The notes beneath the pieces were generated by a model. It saw only the letters and a program-made list of their open reading frames with translations. It made no database searches and was not told the origin of the DNA. Positions 8,291 to 17,763 of a DNA stretch of 64,000 bases are shown piece by piece (within the stretch, counting starts at the first letter, position 1; each line of letters opens with the position of its first letter). Both the position numbers and the translations under genes were made by a program. The stretch comes from CAVSUR01 sp963731285 (GTDB lineage Bacteria > Actinomycetota > Actinomycetes > Streptosporangiales > Streptosporangiaceae): contig CAVSUR010000001.1 in the NCBI GenBank assembly GCA_963731285.1, positions 372,001 to 436,000 on the forward strand. The letters are read 5' to 3'.

Positions 8291-11276
8291 TGCCGCGCAG
8301 CAGCTCGGCCAGGTGCCGAGCCCGCAGGCCGGCCAGGTCGGCGAGCTGTGTCCGGCAGGAGAACCCGTCGGCGAGCAGTACCGTGCCGGGCGGGGCGGCG
8401 CGCACCGCCGGCAGCAGCGCGGTCTGCGCGACCGCCACCGACACCTCGTAATGGCCGCGCTCGACGCCGAAGTTGCCGGCCAGGCCGCAGCAGCCGCCCA
8501 GCCGGATCAGCTGTGCCCCGGCCGCGCGCAGCAGCGACTCGTCGGCATCCCAGCCGAGCATGGCGGAATGGTGGCAGTGCGGCTGTGCCAGTACCGGCAC
8601 GCCGTCCAGCCGGGGCGGCTGCCAGCCGGGCGCGGCGGCCAGCGCCTCGGCCAGCGTCGACACCGCGCCCGCCACGGTCCGCGCGGCCGCGGTGCCGAGC
8701 AGGTTCACGGCATCAGACTTGAGCGCCGCGGTGCAGGAAGGCTCGAGCCCGACCAGGGGAATCCCGGCCTGCGCGGCCGGGAGCAGCGCCGCGACGGTCC
8801 GCCGCAGGATCCGGCGCGCCGCGTCCAGCTGGCCGGTGGAGATCCAGGTGATCGCGCAGCAGACGCGCCGGCCGGGCAGCGACACGCGGTATCCGGCCTC
8901 TTCCAGCAGCCGGGTGGCCGCGACTCCGGTCTGCGGCGCGAAATAGCTGGTGAACGTGTCGGGGATCAGCACGGCCGGGCGGCCGGGCCGGGGGGCGGGC
9001 GGGCGGCCCGGGCGGGCGGACCGCTCGCCGGACGGCCGCGCAGGCTGGTGGCGCCGGTACCAGGAGCGCAGCGTGGCCGGCGCGAATCGGGGCAGCCCGC
9101 GCCGCTGGTCGATCCCTGCCGCGAAGCGGGCGGCCCGTGCCGCCGGGGCCGCCGACAGCAGGGCGTTGACCGGACCGGGCGCCAGCGCGGCCAGCGCGGC
9201 CCAGCGCGGCAGCTGCCCGAGCGCGTAGTGGGACCTGGGCCGCAGCCGGTGCCGGTGCGCCTGATGCAGCACCTCGGCCTTGTAGGCCGCCATGTCCACG
9301 CCGGCCGGGCACTCGGCCGCGCAGGCCTTGCACGACAGGCACAGGTCAAGCGCCTCGCGCACCTCGTCGGACCGCCAGCCGCCGGTAATCAGCGAGCCGT
9401 TGACCATCTCCTGCAAGACCCGGGCCCGGCCCCGGGTGGAATGCTCCTCCTGCCCGGTTGCCAGGTAGGACGGGCACATCACCCGGCCGCCCGGGATCGG
9501 GTCGGCCCGGCACTTGCCCACGCCGGTGCAGCGGTGCACCGCGGCCGAGAAGTCACCGCCGTCGTGCGGATACCGCAGGGCGAGCGACTCGCGCACCGGC
9601 CTGAGCCCGGCCGGGCGCAGGTCGGCCGCAAGCGGCCGGGGGACCACTAGGACACCGGGATTGAGCAGGCCAGCCGGGTCGAACGCCGCCTTGACCCGGC
9701 CGAACAGCTCGATCACCGGCGGCGAGTACAGGACCGGCAGCAGCTCGCTGCGATGGCGGCCGTCGCCGTGCTCGCCGGACAGCGAGCCGCCGTAGCTCGC
9801 GACCAGCCGGGCCGCGTCGGCCATGAACCTGCGCAGCAGCGCCGGGCCGTCCGGCGCGGCGAGCGGGAAGTCCAGCCGCAGGTGCAGGCAGCCGTCACCG
9901 AAATGGCCGTAGGGGACGCTGGTCAGTGAGTACTGGCGCAGCAGCTCCTCCAGGTCCCGCAGATAGCGGCCGAGGACGGCAGGCGGCACCGCCGAGTCCT
10001 CCCACCCCGGGTAGGCGGGCAGGCCGGCCGGCGTGCGCCCGGCGAGGCCGGCGCCGTCCTCGCGGATCCGCCACAGTGCCGCGGCGTGCGCCGGATCGGT
10101 GACCACCATGCCCTCCAGGGCTCCGCCGTCCCCGATCAGACGGCGCGCGCTGTCCGTGGCGGCGGACGCGGTCGGGCCGGTGACCTCGGCGAAGATCCAC
10201 CCGGAGCCGCGCGGCAGCGCCGGGACCGCCGCGCCGGCGCGGCGGTCCCGGCGCACCGCGTCGACGATGCGCGCGTCCAGGCCCTCGCACGCAGCCGGCC
10301 CATGAGCCAAGATGGCCGGCACGGCATCCGCGGCGGCGGCCATGTCCGGGTACCCGAGGACCGCGAGCACCCGGTGCCCGGGCTCGGCAGCCAGCCGCAC
10401 CGTCGCGCCGGTGACGATGGCCAGCGTGCCCTCGCTGCCGACCAGCGCCCGGCGCACGTCGAAGCCGCGTTCGGGCAGCAGGTGCTCGAGCGCGTACCCG
10501 GAGACCTGGCGGCCGAACTGGCCGAGTTCGGTGCGGATGGCGGCGAGGCCGGAACGCACCGCCGCCCGCGCGGCGGCCAGTTCGGGCGGCTCCGTGGCGC
10601 CCGGCGGTCCCGTAGTGCCCGTCCCCGTGGTAGCCGGCGGCCCCGGGGCGCCAGGCCCCGTGGCACCCGGCGGGGACGCGGGCGCGGCGGCCGGCCCCGC
10701 GAGCCTGAGCTGTGTTCCCGCCGCGGTCAGCACCTCGAGCTCGGCGATGTTGTCCGAGGTGCGCCCGTAGCGCAGCGCGCGCGAGCCGCACGCGTTATTG
10801 CCGATCATGCCGCCGATCGTGCACCGGGTGTGGCTAGAGGGATCCGGGCCGAAACGCAGGCCATGCGGGCCGACGGCCCGGTGCAGCCGGGCCTGGACCA
10901 CGCCCGGCTGGACGACAGCCGTGCGTGCCTGCGCGTCCACCGCCAGGACCCGGTTCATGTGCCGGCTGAAGTCCAGGACCGCGCCGGTGCCTACGGCGTT
11001 GCCCGCGATCGAGGTCCCCGCCCCCCGGCAGGTTACCGGCACGCCCAGGACCCGGCACGCGCTCAGGGCCGCGGCCACCTCGTCGGCATGGCGCGGCGCC
11101 ACCACTACTGCAGGAACGACCCGGTAGGCCGAGGCGTCCGAGGAGTAGGCGGCTCGGTGCAGCGCGCTGGCGCTGACGTCGGTCGCGCCGGCCCGCCGGA
11201 TGGCTGCGGCCAGCTCGGCCGGCTCGATGCCCATGGCGGCACCCGGCCCGGTCCCGGCGGCGTCAGGTGTGCGCAT
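8280..11276 (-). CDS. FAD-binding and Fe-S oxidoreductase (D-lactate/D-2-hydroxyacid dehydrogenase type)
   Basis: About 998 residues with three modules. The N-terminal PCMH-type FAD domain includes CRGAGTSIAGNAVGTG and the segment PDPSSHTRCTIGGMIGNNAC. A ferredoxin-like segment has CTGVGKC and then CLSCKACAAECP. A C-terminal pair of CCG motifs (RRVCCAITW, EPSCTAALKS, QPHCHHSAMLG, GGCCGLAGNFG) binds Fe-S or heterodisulfide-type clusters. This architecture is known for D-lactate and D-2-hydroxyglutarate dehydrogenases that pass electrons to the quinone pool. A collagen-like Gly/Pro/Thr insert (around residues 200-232) interrupts the FAD domain. The start is uncertain: GTG/ATG at 11336, 11276 or 11234, none with a clear ribosome-binding site. 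The gene heads the same direction as the ligase and permease genes upstream. Confidence 0.87.
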   Translation of the reverse strand: MRTPDAAGTGPGAAMGIEPAELAAAIRRAGATDVSASALHRAAYSSDASAYRVVPAVVVAPRHADEVAAALSACRVLGVPVTCRGAGTSIAGNAVGTGAVLDFSRHMNRVLAVDAQARTAVVQPGVVQARLHRAVGPHGLRFGPDPSSHTRCTIGGMIGNNACGSRALRYGRTSDNIAELEVLTAAGTQLRLAGPAAAPASPPGATGPGAPGPPATTGTGTTGPPGATEPPELAAARAAVRSGLAAIRTELGQFGRQVSGYALEHLLPERGFDVRRALVGSEGTLAIVTGATVRLAAEPGHRVLAVLGYPDMAAAADAVPAILAHGPAACEGLDARIVDAVRRDRRAGAAVPALPRGSGWIFAEVTGPTASAATDSARRLIGDGGALEGMVVTDPAHAAALWRIREDGAGLAGRTPAGLPAYPGWEDSAVPPAVLGRYLRDLEELLRQYSLTSVPYGHFGDGCLHLRLDFPLAAPDGPALLRRFMADAARLVASYGGSLSGEHGDGRHRSELLPVLYSPPVIELFGRVKAAFDPAGLLNPGVLVVPRPLAADLRPAGLRPVRESLALRYPHDGGDFSAAVHRCTGVGKCRADPIPGGRVMCPSYLATGQEEHSTRGRARVLQEMVNGSLITGGWRSDEVREALDLCLSCKACAAECPAGVDMAAYKAEVLHQAHRHRLRPRSHYALGQLPRWAALAALAPGPVNALLSAAPAARAARFAAGIDQRRGLPRFAPATLRSWYRRHQPARPSGERSARPGRPPAPRPGRPAVLIPDTFTSYFAPQTGVAATRLLEEAGYRVSLPGRRVCCAITWISTGQLDAARRILRRTVAALLPAAQAGIPLVGLEPSCTAALKSDAVNLLGTAAARTVAGAVSTLAEALAAAPGWQPPRLDGVPVLAQPHCHHSAMLGWDADESLLRAAGAQLIRLGGCCGLAGNFGVERGHYEVSVAVAQTALLPAVRAAPPGTVLLADGFSCRTQLADLAGLRARHLAELLRGTRA

Positions 11277-11308
11277 GCCCCTGATCCGGACCGCCCCTCC
11301 GTGCTGAT

Positions 11309-11372
11309 GGCCTGCCCCGTGCTCGGCCTGCCCCATGCTGGCCTGGCCGTGGCTGGCCTGGCCCGTGGTTGA
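11309..11372. repeat. Degenerate 15-16-bp tandem repeat upstream of the oxidoreductase gene
   Basis: Four imperfect copies beginning with GGCCTG at 11309, 11325, 11340 and 11355, each of the form GGCCTGSCCCRTGCT. They lie in the leader or extreme N-terminal coding part of the oxidoreductase gene, depending on the start codon. The following stretch to 11542 holds no recognised gene. Confidence 0.6.
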
Positions 11373-11542
11373 CCTGCAGGCAGGCTCGCCTGACCCATGC
11401 TAGCGGCGGCCCGGCGGCGGCGATCGCCTGCCGGCTCGCGGAGCCCGCGGCTGGCCTGCGGCGCGGCCGCCGCTGGTAATCTATCGAGCCGAAAGATCGC
11501 CGCCTCCGCCGACTCCGGCGACCGCGGCGAAGATAAGCGGCG

Positions 11543-12928
11543 CTACAGCAGCCAGCGGGAGCGGGCCGTGATCTGCTCGTCGGACATGCCGTCGGCGAGC
11601 CCGATCTCGGCCCGGCGGGCGGCCGTGAACGTGCTGATCAGCCGGTCGCCGGCCGCGGCCCGCAGGTCCTCGCTGGCCGCCAGCGCCTTGACCGCCTCGC
11701 CGAGCGACGTCGGCAGCCGTACGGCCTGGTCAGCCTGCGGATGGCCGGGGGCGCCCGGGTCGCCGGCGACTTCCTCGGGCAGCCTGCGGCGCCGGTCGGC
11801 AGTGGCGACCGCCACCGCCATCACCGCACCCGCCAGCAGGTACGGGTTGGCGGCGGAGTCGAAGCACTTGAGCTCCACGTTCGCGGTGGCCGGGTCGGCC
11901 GGGTCGGCCTCGACGAACCGGACCGCCGCCTCCCGGTTCTCCCGGCCCCATACCTGGTAGACGCCGGCCCACCGCGATGGCTGGAGCCGCAGGTAGGACG
12001 CAGGGCTGGGCGCCCCGATGGCCAGCAGCGCGGGCAGGCCGTCCAGCAGCCCGGCCACGATGGACTCCCCTGGCTCGGTCATGCCGTACCGGCCGCTGCC
12101 CCCGGCGAGCAGGTTCTGCCCGCTGTGCCAGAAGCTGGCGTGCAGGTGGCCGCCGTTGCCGACCAGGTCGGCTGCGACCGCGGGCGCGAACGAGGCCCGC
12201 ATGCCGTGCCGGGCGGACACCGCCGCGATGATCAGCTTGACCAGCACGCTGGTGTCGGCGGCCGACACCGGATCCTGCGCGGCGACCGATATCTCGAACT
12301 GGCCGGGGCCGAACTCGGGGTGGATCTGCTGGACGCGCACCCCGGCGGCTTCCAGGCTGTCGACCACATCACGGGCGTAGCCGGCCGCGCTCAGCAGCCG
12401 GGACAGCCCGTAGCCGGTCCCGCCGACGGCCGGGGCGAAGTCGGCGGCGTCCTGGCCCACCATCCACTCGATCTCGAAGGCCATCAGCGCGCTGATGCCC
12501 TTATCCAGCCCGGCGGCCACCTGGGCGCGAGCGAACGAGCGCTGGCAGTTCGGGTAGACGGTGCCGTCCTGGCCGAACCGGTCGCCCGGCGCCCAGGCCC
12601 ATCCGTCCGGATCGGCCAGCACCGCCAGCCGGTCCAGGTCCGGGATCATCCGCAGGTCGCCGTCAGGAACCGCGAGCGGTGACGCCGCGTCGATGCCGCC
12701 GTCGCTGGTGAAGGCGTCGATGACCGGCGAGAAGCCGACGCCCGACCGCGCCGCGGCGGCCAGCCCGGACAGCGGCACGGCCTTGACCCTGGCCGTGCCG
12801 CTGTGGTCGACGAAGGTGATCGCGACGACGCTGACCTGGCCGCCGAGGCGCCGTTCCAGGGCGTGCGCCGCGCGCTCGTCGGCGGCGCGCTCGGCCTCGC
12901 TGCGGACCCGGCTGTAGGGGCGTGGCAT
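11543..12928 (-). CDS. Glutamine synthetase-like protein (gamma-glutamyl-amine ligase type)
   Basis: 461 residues from the ATG at 12928, chosen because GGGAGAA is 6 nt upstream; the GTG at 12934 is too close to it. The glutamine synthetase beta-grasp and catalytic domains are visible. Metal and substrate motifs include FEIEWMVG near residue 150, HPEFGPGQFEIS near 203, GNGGHLHASFW near 263, and the Arg-rich PSRWAGVYQVWGREN segment near 325. The sequence diverges from the nitrogen-assimilating GlnA type and fits the GlnA3/GlnA4/PuuA-like group that glutamylates amines or polyamines. It lies 54 nt downstream of an amino-acid permease gene on the same strand, which supports uptake and catabolism of an amine or amino acid. 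The substrate is inferred only. Confidence 0.82.
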   Translation of the reverse strand: MPRPYSRVRSEAERAADERAAHALERRLGGQVSVVAITFVDHSGTARVKAVPLSGLAAAARSGVGFSPVIDAFTSDGGIDAASPLAVPDGDLRMIPDLDRLAVLADPDGWAWAPGDRFGQDGTVYPNCQRSFARAQVAAGLDKGISALMAFEIEWMVGQDAADFAPAVGGTGYGLSRLLSAAGYARDVVDSLEAAGVRVQQIHPEFGPGQFEISVAAQDPVSAADTSVLVKLIIAAVSARHGMRASFAPAVAADLVGNGGHLHASFWHSGQNLLAGGSGRYGMTEPGESIVAGLLDGLPALLAIGAPSPASYLRLQPSRWAGVYQVWGRENREAAVRFVEADPADPATANVELKCFDSAANPYLLAGAVMAVAVATADRRRRLPEEVAGDPGAPGHPQADQAVRLPTSLGEAVKALAASEDLRAAAGDRLISTFTAARRAEIGLADGMSDEQITARSRWLL

Positions 12929-12982
12929 GGTCACTTCTCCCTGCGCGTCAGCAAAGGCGCCGCGACGGCGCGGCAGGTCCCA

Positions 12983-14509
12983 TCATGCTGATGCGGCGCC
13001 GTCCCCGGCAACCGCCGTGCCGCCTGCCTGCCCGGCCGTGCTCAGGCCCTCGGCGCGGGCCAGCAGCTCGCCGGCCCGCCGGGTGGCCGCCGGCCGGGCC
13101 GCCACCACGGCGATCCCGAGGACCAGCCACCCGATCGCCGCAGCCGGGCCCCACCAGTTCACCCCGGTCGGCAGCGGCCAGACGTTGCGGAACAGCGTGT
13201 AGCCCAGCACGATCAGGCCGAGCACCGGGATCGCGATCTCCCAGCGCCGGACCGCGGTCTGGCCGGAGAAGAACACCAGCCGGATCATGCCGATCGTGGC
13301 CAGGACGTAGACCACCAGCAGGATCAGGGTCCCGATCACGCCGCTCTCCACGAACAGCGTGAACGGGTCGCCGCGGAGCACGAACCAGGTGAACGCGATG
13401 ATCACGTACACGGCCAGCGCGACGGCCGCGGCCGACACCGTCGGCGTGCCCCGCCGGGCCGAGACGCGGCGCAGCCGGGCGGGCAGGATGTCGTCCCGGC
13501 CCATCGCGAAGCTGAGCCGTGACGCGCCCACCGTGCAGGCCAGCGCGCAGCCGAAGGCCGAGATCATCGCCCCGATCGTGATCAGGTTGCCGATCCAGGA
13601 CGCCACGTAGCTGGTGCCGAGGTCGCCGATCAGCGAGGTCGAGGCTACGAACGCCTTCACCCCGGCGGCCGAGGCGCCAAAGCCCATCACCTCGACCGCG
13701 GTGACCACGAAGAAGTAGATCCCGCCGAAGATCGCGACGCCCAGGATGGCGCGCGGGATGTCCCGGTTGGGGTGCCGGGTCTCCTCGCCGAGCGTGGAGG
13801 CGGCCTCGAAGCCGGCGAAGGACAGGAACCCGAACACCACGCCGAGGAACACTGTGGACAGCGGTGTGCCGGACGGCAGGCTGAACACCGACGAGGTGAC
13901 GCCGAGCTTGCCGGGGCCGCTGTGGCCGAGCAGCTTGACGAGCACGATCGCGATCACGACGAGGATCAGCGCCACGGTAACGGCCTCGGCGGCCAGCAGC
14001 AGCCGGGTCCCGCCGCGGGCCGGCGTGATCGCGAGCCACCAGACGACCACCATCCCGATCGCGCCCAGCAGGAAGCCCGACCAGGACGGCTGGTTCTTCC
14101 AGACCCCGACCGCGGCCAGCAGGTTGGAGGCGAACCGGCCGCCGGCCATCGACGTGACGACGCCGTAAAAGGTGTAGGTCCCGGTCAGGGCCCAGCCGGA
14201 GATCACCCCGGCCCGCGGCCCGAGCGTGGCGCCGACGAACCCGTAGACCGAGCCGGAGTGGTGGAACCGCTGGGTCAGCCGGACGAAGGTGTAGGCGACC
14301 AGCAGCACGCCGACGAACGCCAGCGCGAACGCCACCGGCACGGCCCGGCCCACCGTGGTGGCAGTGCCCTGCGGGTTGATGGATGCCGCCATGGACGGCG
14401 CCATCAGGGCCAGGGAGATGCCGATGGCCTCCCAGATGCTGAGGTTGCGATGCAGCTTTCCCGAGCCGGTGCCGCTGCTGGTGCCGATCTCACTGCTGGT
14501 TGCCGCCAT
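12983..14509 (-). CDS. APC superfamily amino-acid permease
   Basis: 508 residues from the ATG at 14509, preceded by GGGAGGTG at a good distance; the frame upstream of that is not included. About twelve hydrophobic segments are present. APC features include the first helix IWEAIGISLALMAPSMAASI, FHHSGSVYGFVGATLGPRAG, and the FGFLSFAGFEAASTLGEET segment. The C-terminal tail is Ala/Gly-rich and cytoplasmic. It probably imports an amino acid or amine by proton symport. The glutamine-synthetase-like gene follows in the same direction, and the sugar porter gene lies upstream across a terminator. Confidence 0.88.
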   Translation of the reverse strand: MAATSSEIGTSSGTGSGKLHRNLSIWEAIGISLALMAPSMAASINPQGTATTVGRAVPVAFALAFVGVLLVAYTFVRLTQRFHHSGSVYGFVGATLGPRAGVISGWALTGTYTFYGVVTSMAGGRFASNLLAAVGVWKNQPSWSGFLLGAIGMVVVWWLAITPARGGTRLLLAAEAVTVALILVVIAIVLVKLLGHSGPGKLGVTSSVFSLPSGTPLSTVFLGVVFGFLSFAGFEAASTLGEETRHPNRDIPRAILGVAIFGGIYFFVVTAVEVMGFGASAAGVKAFVASTSLIGDLGTSYVASWIGNLITIGAMISAFGCALACTVGASRLSFAMGRDDILPARLRRVSARRGTPTVSAAAVALAVYVIIAFTWFVLRGDPFTLFVESGVIGTLILLVVYVLATIGMIRLVFFSGQTAVRRWEIAIPVLGLIVLGYTLFRNVWPLPTGVNWWGPAAAIGWLVLGIAVVAARPAATRRAGELLARAEGLSTAGQAGGTAVAGDGAASA

Positions 14510-14757
14510 CTGGCCAGCACCTCCCGCCGTCAGCCGCTGCCCGCCCGCCGCGCGGGCCAGGCGCCAGGGCGCCCCTGGTTCATGATCGGCGCTCCGGTCA
14601 CCGCCGTCTCGTTCAAGCGCTGATGAGTCGAGCATGATTGCCCGTGGCCTGCCGCGCAAGCTCCGGCATGAGGTATTTGCCCTGATCTGAGCACTGATGG
14701 CAGGACAAACGGTGACCAGGCAGAACACCGCGGGCGGCGGCTATCCCGCCGCCCGCA

Positions 14758-14781
14758 CCCGGCGGGCTGCTGCCCGCCGGG
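14758..14781 (-). terminator. GC-rich hairpin after the sugar porter gene
   Basis: A perfect 10-bp stem (CCCGGCGGGC at 14758-14767 and its complement at 14772-14781) with a TGCT loop, directly 3' of the porter stop codon on the minus strand. There is no U-run, as is common in high-GC actinobacteria. Confidence 0.6.
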
Positions 14782-14783
14782 CA

Positions 14784-16253
14784 TCAGCTGCGGGCGATCC
14801 GCTGCGCGGTCTCGCGCGGCTCCCACAGCTCCAGGACCTGCTCGACCGCCAGCCCCTTGGTCTCCGGCAGGAACCGGGCCACGAAGAATATGGCCAGCAG
14901 CGCGAGGGCCGCGAAGCAGACCATCACCCAGGCCAGCCCGATCGCGGCGTGCCAGGCCGGGAAGAACTCGACGATGACGAAGTTGGCGATCCAGTCCACC
15001 GCCGCCGCGATGGCCGCGGCGCGGCCGCGGACCGCCGTCGGGAACATCTCGCCCTGAATCAGCCAGCCGGTGCCGCCGACCCCGATGGCGAAGGAGCTGA
15101 TGAAGAACGAGAACCCGACCATCACGACCACGGTCTTCGGGATACCGGTCAGCAGCGCCACCCCGGCCGCGCCGACCAGCATGAACAGCGTCATGCCCGC
15201 GTAGCCCCAGATCGCCAGCGGCCGGCGCCCGAGCTTGTCGATGTAGCGGAAGGCGAAGTAGGTGGCGATCACGTTGACCGCGCCGAGGATGGCTGTCACC
15301 TCGACGCCGGCCACGGCCGCGTTCACGGCCGCGGAGGCGCCGGCCTGGCCGGTCTGGAAGAACGAGGAGAGCAAGGTCGGGCCATAGTAGAACGGCACGT
15401 TGATGCCGGTAATTTGCTGGAAAATAAAGAACACGCAGACCACGATCAGCGCCCGCTTGACCCCCTTGGTCCACAAAGTGGTGCTCCGCCGCCGCTGCTC
15501 GGTGCGCGAAACCTCGTCGGCGGCGCGCTCGATCTCCTGCTGCGACACCTCCATGCCGAGCAGGCCGAGCGCCTTGCGGGTGTCGTCGAGCCGGCCGTGC
15601 AGCATCAGCCACCGGGGCGACTCGGGCATCCGGGCCCGCAGCGCGAACGCGATCAGGGCCGGGATCGCCCCGATGCCGAGGATCAGCCGCCAGTCCAGGC
15701 CGTCCGCCGACCTCGGTGCCGCCTTCAGGATGATGATCGCCACCACATAGGAGACCAGGATGCCCACCGTGATCATCCACTGCTGGATGATGCTGAGCTG
15801 GCCGCGCCGGCTCCGCGGGGCGAACTCGGCGATGTAGGCGGTGGCGATAGCCGAGTCCGCCCCGATGGCCAGCCCGATCAGGGTGCGGGCGCCGAGCAGC
15901 ATGCCGGCGTTGACGGTGAACGCCGACAGCAGCGCGCCCAGGGCGTAGATGCCAGCGTCGGTAATGAGCAGCGACTTGCGGCCGAACCGGTCGGTGAGCG
16001 GACCGGCGATCAGCGCGCCCGCTCCCGCGCCCAGCGACGCCCCGGCCACCAGGTAACCGGTGGCAAAGCTGGACAGGTGGTAGGGGATGAAGGCAAGCGC
16101 CGAGCCGATGTTGGACGTGTCGTACCCGAACAGGAAGCCGCCGATGCACGCCAGCGCGGCCAGGTACCAGTAGAAGTTAGTCGGAATGCGGTTGTCGAGC
16201 TCATCGAGCACGCTCCGCCCGCCCGGCTGCTGCGTGGACTGATCCGAGGCCAA
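14784..16253 (-). CDS. MFS sugar porter (SP family)
   Basis: 489 residues from a TTG at 16253 that has GAGGAG 7 nt upstream. A GTG at 16331 gives a longer frame without such a site. Twelve membrane helices are visible, with sugar-porter signatures: GFLFGYDTSNIG in helix 1, DRFGRKSLL after helix 2, PESPRWLMLHGR before the central loop, QQITGINVPFYYGP in helix 7, DKLGRRPLAIWG, and PETKGLAVEQVLELWE at the C-terminus. It should import a monosaccharide or polyol by proton symport. Like the permease and ligase genes it is on the minus strand, but a hairpin separates it from the permease, so it may be a separate transcript. Confidence 0.9.
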   Translation of the reverse strand: MASDQSTQQPGGRSVLDELDNRIPTNFYWYLAALACIGGFLFGYDTSNIGSALAFIPYHLSSFATGYLVAGASLGAGAGALIAGPLTDRFGRKSLLITDAGIYALGALLSAFTVNAGMLLGARTLIGLAIGADSAIATAYIAEFAPRSRRGQLSIIQQWMITVGILVSYVVAIIILKAAPRSADGLDWRLILGIGAIPALIAFALRARMPESPRWLMLHGRLDDTRKALGLLGMEVSQQEIERAADEVSRTEQRRRSTTLWTKGVKRALIVVCVFFIFQQITGINVPFYYGPTLLSSFFQTGQAGASAAVNAAVAGVEVTAILGAVNVIATYFAFRYIDKLGRRPLAIWGYAGMTLFMLVGAAGVALLTGIPKTVVVMVGFSFFISSFAIGVGGTGWLIQGEMFPTAVRGRAAAIAAAVDWIANFVIVEFFPAWHAAIGLAWVMVCFAALALLAIFFVARFLPETKGLAVEQVLELWEPRETAQRIARS

Positions 16254-16540
16254 CTGCCGTCTCCTCGCCTGTAACCGGCAGCGCGCAGACCGCGCCACCG
16301 GCCGGGCGCCGGCGGGGCAGGACCCCGCCACGCCCGGTTTCCTGACTGCGAGCCAAGTACATCGGCCGCGCAGTCAGTTACCCAGCGCAGAAATCAGCAA
16401 ACGTGCGGAACCTGGCACGTGCCCGTGACGCGGCAGAGCCCAGCCTGGCCGGCCGGGATCCGGCTCACAGGCAGGCGTGCGCAGGACCCGGTGGTCGCCG
16501 GCACCGGGCCCCGCGTGCTTGCGCGCTCGTGAGCGCAGCC
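16254..16540. other. Intergenic stretch without a recognised gene
   Basis: About 290 bp between the porter start and the small membrane protein. It must hold the porter promoter (minus strand). No RNA gene, repeat or conserved ORF was seen. Confidence 0.5.
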
Positions 16541-16696
16541 TCAGAAGTAGTGCCGCCGGCCGCCCACGGCGTGCCCGAGAATGCCGAGCAGCGCCAGGAT
16601 CAGGCCGACGACGAGGATGACGCCGCCGATCGTGGTGAGGATGGCGATCTTTACGATGAGGCCGACGATCAGCAGGATGAGGCCGAGGATAATCAT
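16541..16696 (-). CDS. Small membrane protein, DUF6131-like
   Basis: 51 residues from the ATG at 16696 with GGGAGA just upstream. An upstream in-frame extension is not needed. It consists of two hydrophobic helices (IILGLILLIVGLIVKIAIL and VILVVGLILALLGIL) and the tail GHAVGGRRHYF. The Gly-Arg-Arg-His-Tyr end is characteristic of an actinobacterial family of about 50 residues annotated as DUF6131. Function is unknown; it may be a stress-induced membrane peptide. The 237 bp upstream hold no other recognised gene. Confidence 0.65.
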   Translation of the reverse strand: MIILGLILLIVGLIVKIAILTTIGGVILVVGLILALLGILGHAVGGRRHYF

Positions 16697-16933
16697 GAGA
16701 TCTCCCGAAACGCAGTGGCAGGACATGCGGTGGCCGCTGCCGTCAGGAGGAGCGGCCCCGCGCTTCCGGCGGAGGCGGCTCGTTGACGAGCATCGACGTT
16801 TGAACAGCCGCGTGATTCTGGGCGGCTCGTGATGACACCGGGAACTTTCCCGGGCCGCCGGGCTTAAACATCGGCCGGGACGGCCATTTACCGTCGATGC
16901 GATTGCGCGGCGCCGGAGCGATAGCTGCCTGGC

Positions 16934-17647
16934 CTATCGTGCGGACTGGCCTGCGGCATCTCGCACGATCTCGGCGCACACCGCGGACAGCTTGCGCCGC
17001 TGGGATCGCGCCTGGGCCCGGAGCTGCTGGTATGCCGTATGCGGCGAAATGCCGTCACGGCCGATCAGCACGCCTTTCGCCTGCTCGATGATGGCCCGCG
17101 AATTCAGCGCGGTCTGCAGCTGGGCGGCCAGCTCGGAGTTCTCCTGGCCGTGCATCATGCTGGCAATCAGCAGCGCCGCCAGATCGGTGAAGGCCAGCAG
17201 CGCCAGTTCTCCCTCGGCCGACCAGGGGTGCGTCTTCTCCGACAGCACCGCCACCACCCCGACCGCGTCCTGGTTGTAGGGCAGCGGGCTGGCCAGCACG
17301 GCGCGCACCCCCTGCTCGACCGCCGCCGCGCAGAACAGCGGCCACCGGTCGTCCTCAGCCAGATCCTCGACGCCGACCAGCTCCTTGTCGTCGAAGGCGG
17401 TAACGCACGGGCCCTCGTGGTGGCGGATCTGCAGCTCCTCCAGATGCCGCATCCGGCCGTCGGACACCGCCACGTTGCGCAGCTGGTGGTCGGTGTCGGC
17501 CAGCATCAGGCCGGCCCCGTCCACGTCGAAGATCGCGTGAGTGGTCCGCACGATCTCGTGCATGGCGTCTTCGACCTGCATCTCGCCAAACCGCAGCCGG
17601 CCAAGCTCGGTCAGCGCATGGCGCACGTCGTGCAGGGACACTGTCAT
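16934..17647 (-). CDS. GAF and ANTAR domain-containing regulator
   Basis: 237 residues. A GAF sensor domain spans about residues 20-165 (IFDVDGAGLMLADTDHQLR, the VEDLAEDDRWP loop and the AVLASPLPYNQDAVGVVAVLS strand region, each near the family pattern). A C-terminal ANTAR RNA-binding domain covers about 175-232 (NSRAIIEQAKGVLIGRDG, then AYQQLRAQARSQRRKLS). ANTAR proteins bind tandem hairpins in nascent RNA and prevent termination. GAF-ANTAR proteins are common in actinobacteria and respond to an unknown ligand or redox state. There is no adjacent sensor kinase, and the target RNA is not evident. Confidence 0.92.
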   Translation of the reverse strand: MTVSLHDVRHALTELGRLRFGEMQVEDAMHEIVRTTHAIFDVDGAGLMLADTDHQLRNVAVSDGRMRHLEELQIRHHEGPCVTAFDDKELVGVEDLAEDDRWPLFCAAAVEQGVRAVLASPLPYNQDAVGVVAVLSEKTHPWSAEGELALLAFTDLAALLIASMMHGQENSELAAQLQTALNSRAIIEQAKGVLIGRDGISPHTAYQQLRAQARSQRRKLSAVCAEIVRDAAGQSAR

Positions 17648-17763
17648 CGGTTCGGCACTGTCATCAGCTCGGTCCTCACCTGCGGTCGCCGGAGGCAGGC
17701 GCCGCGATCCGGCCGCTTCGGCCAGGACACGGCGCCTCCTGCACTCTAGTGATTCACCGGCGG

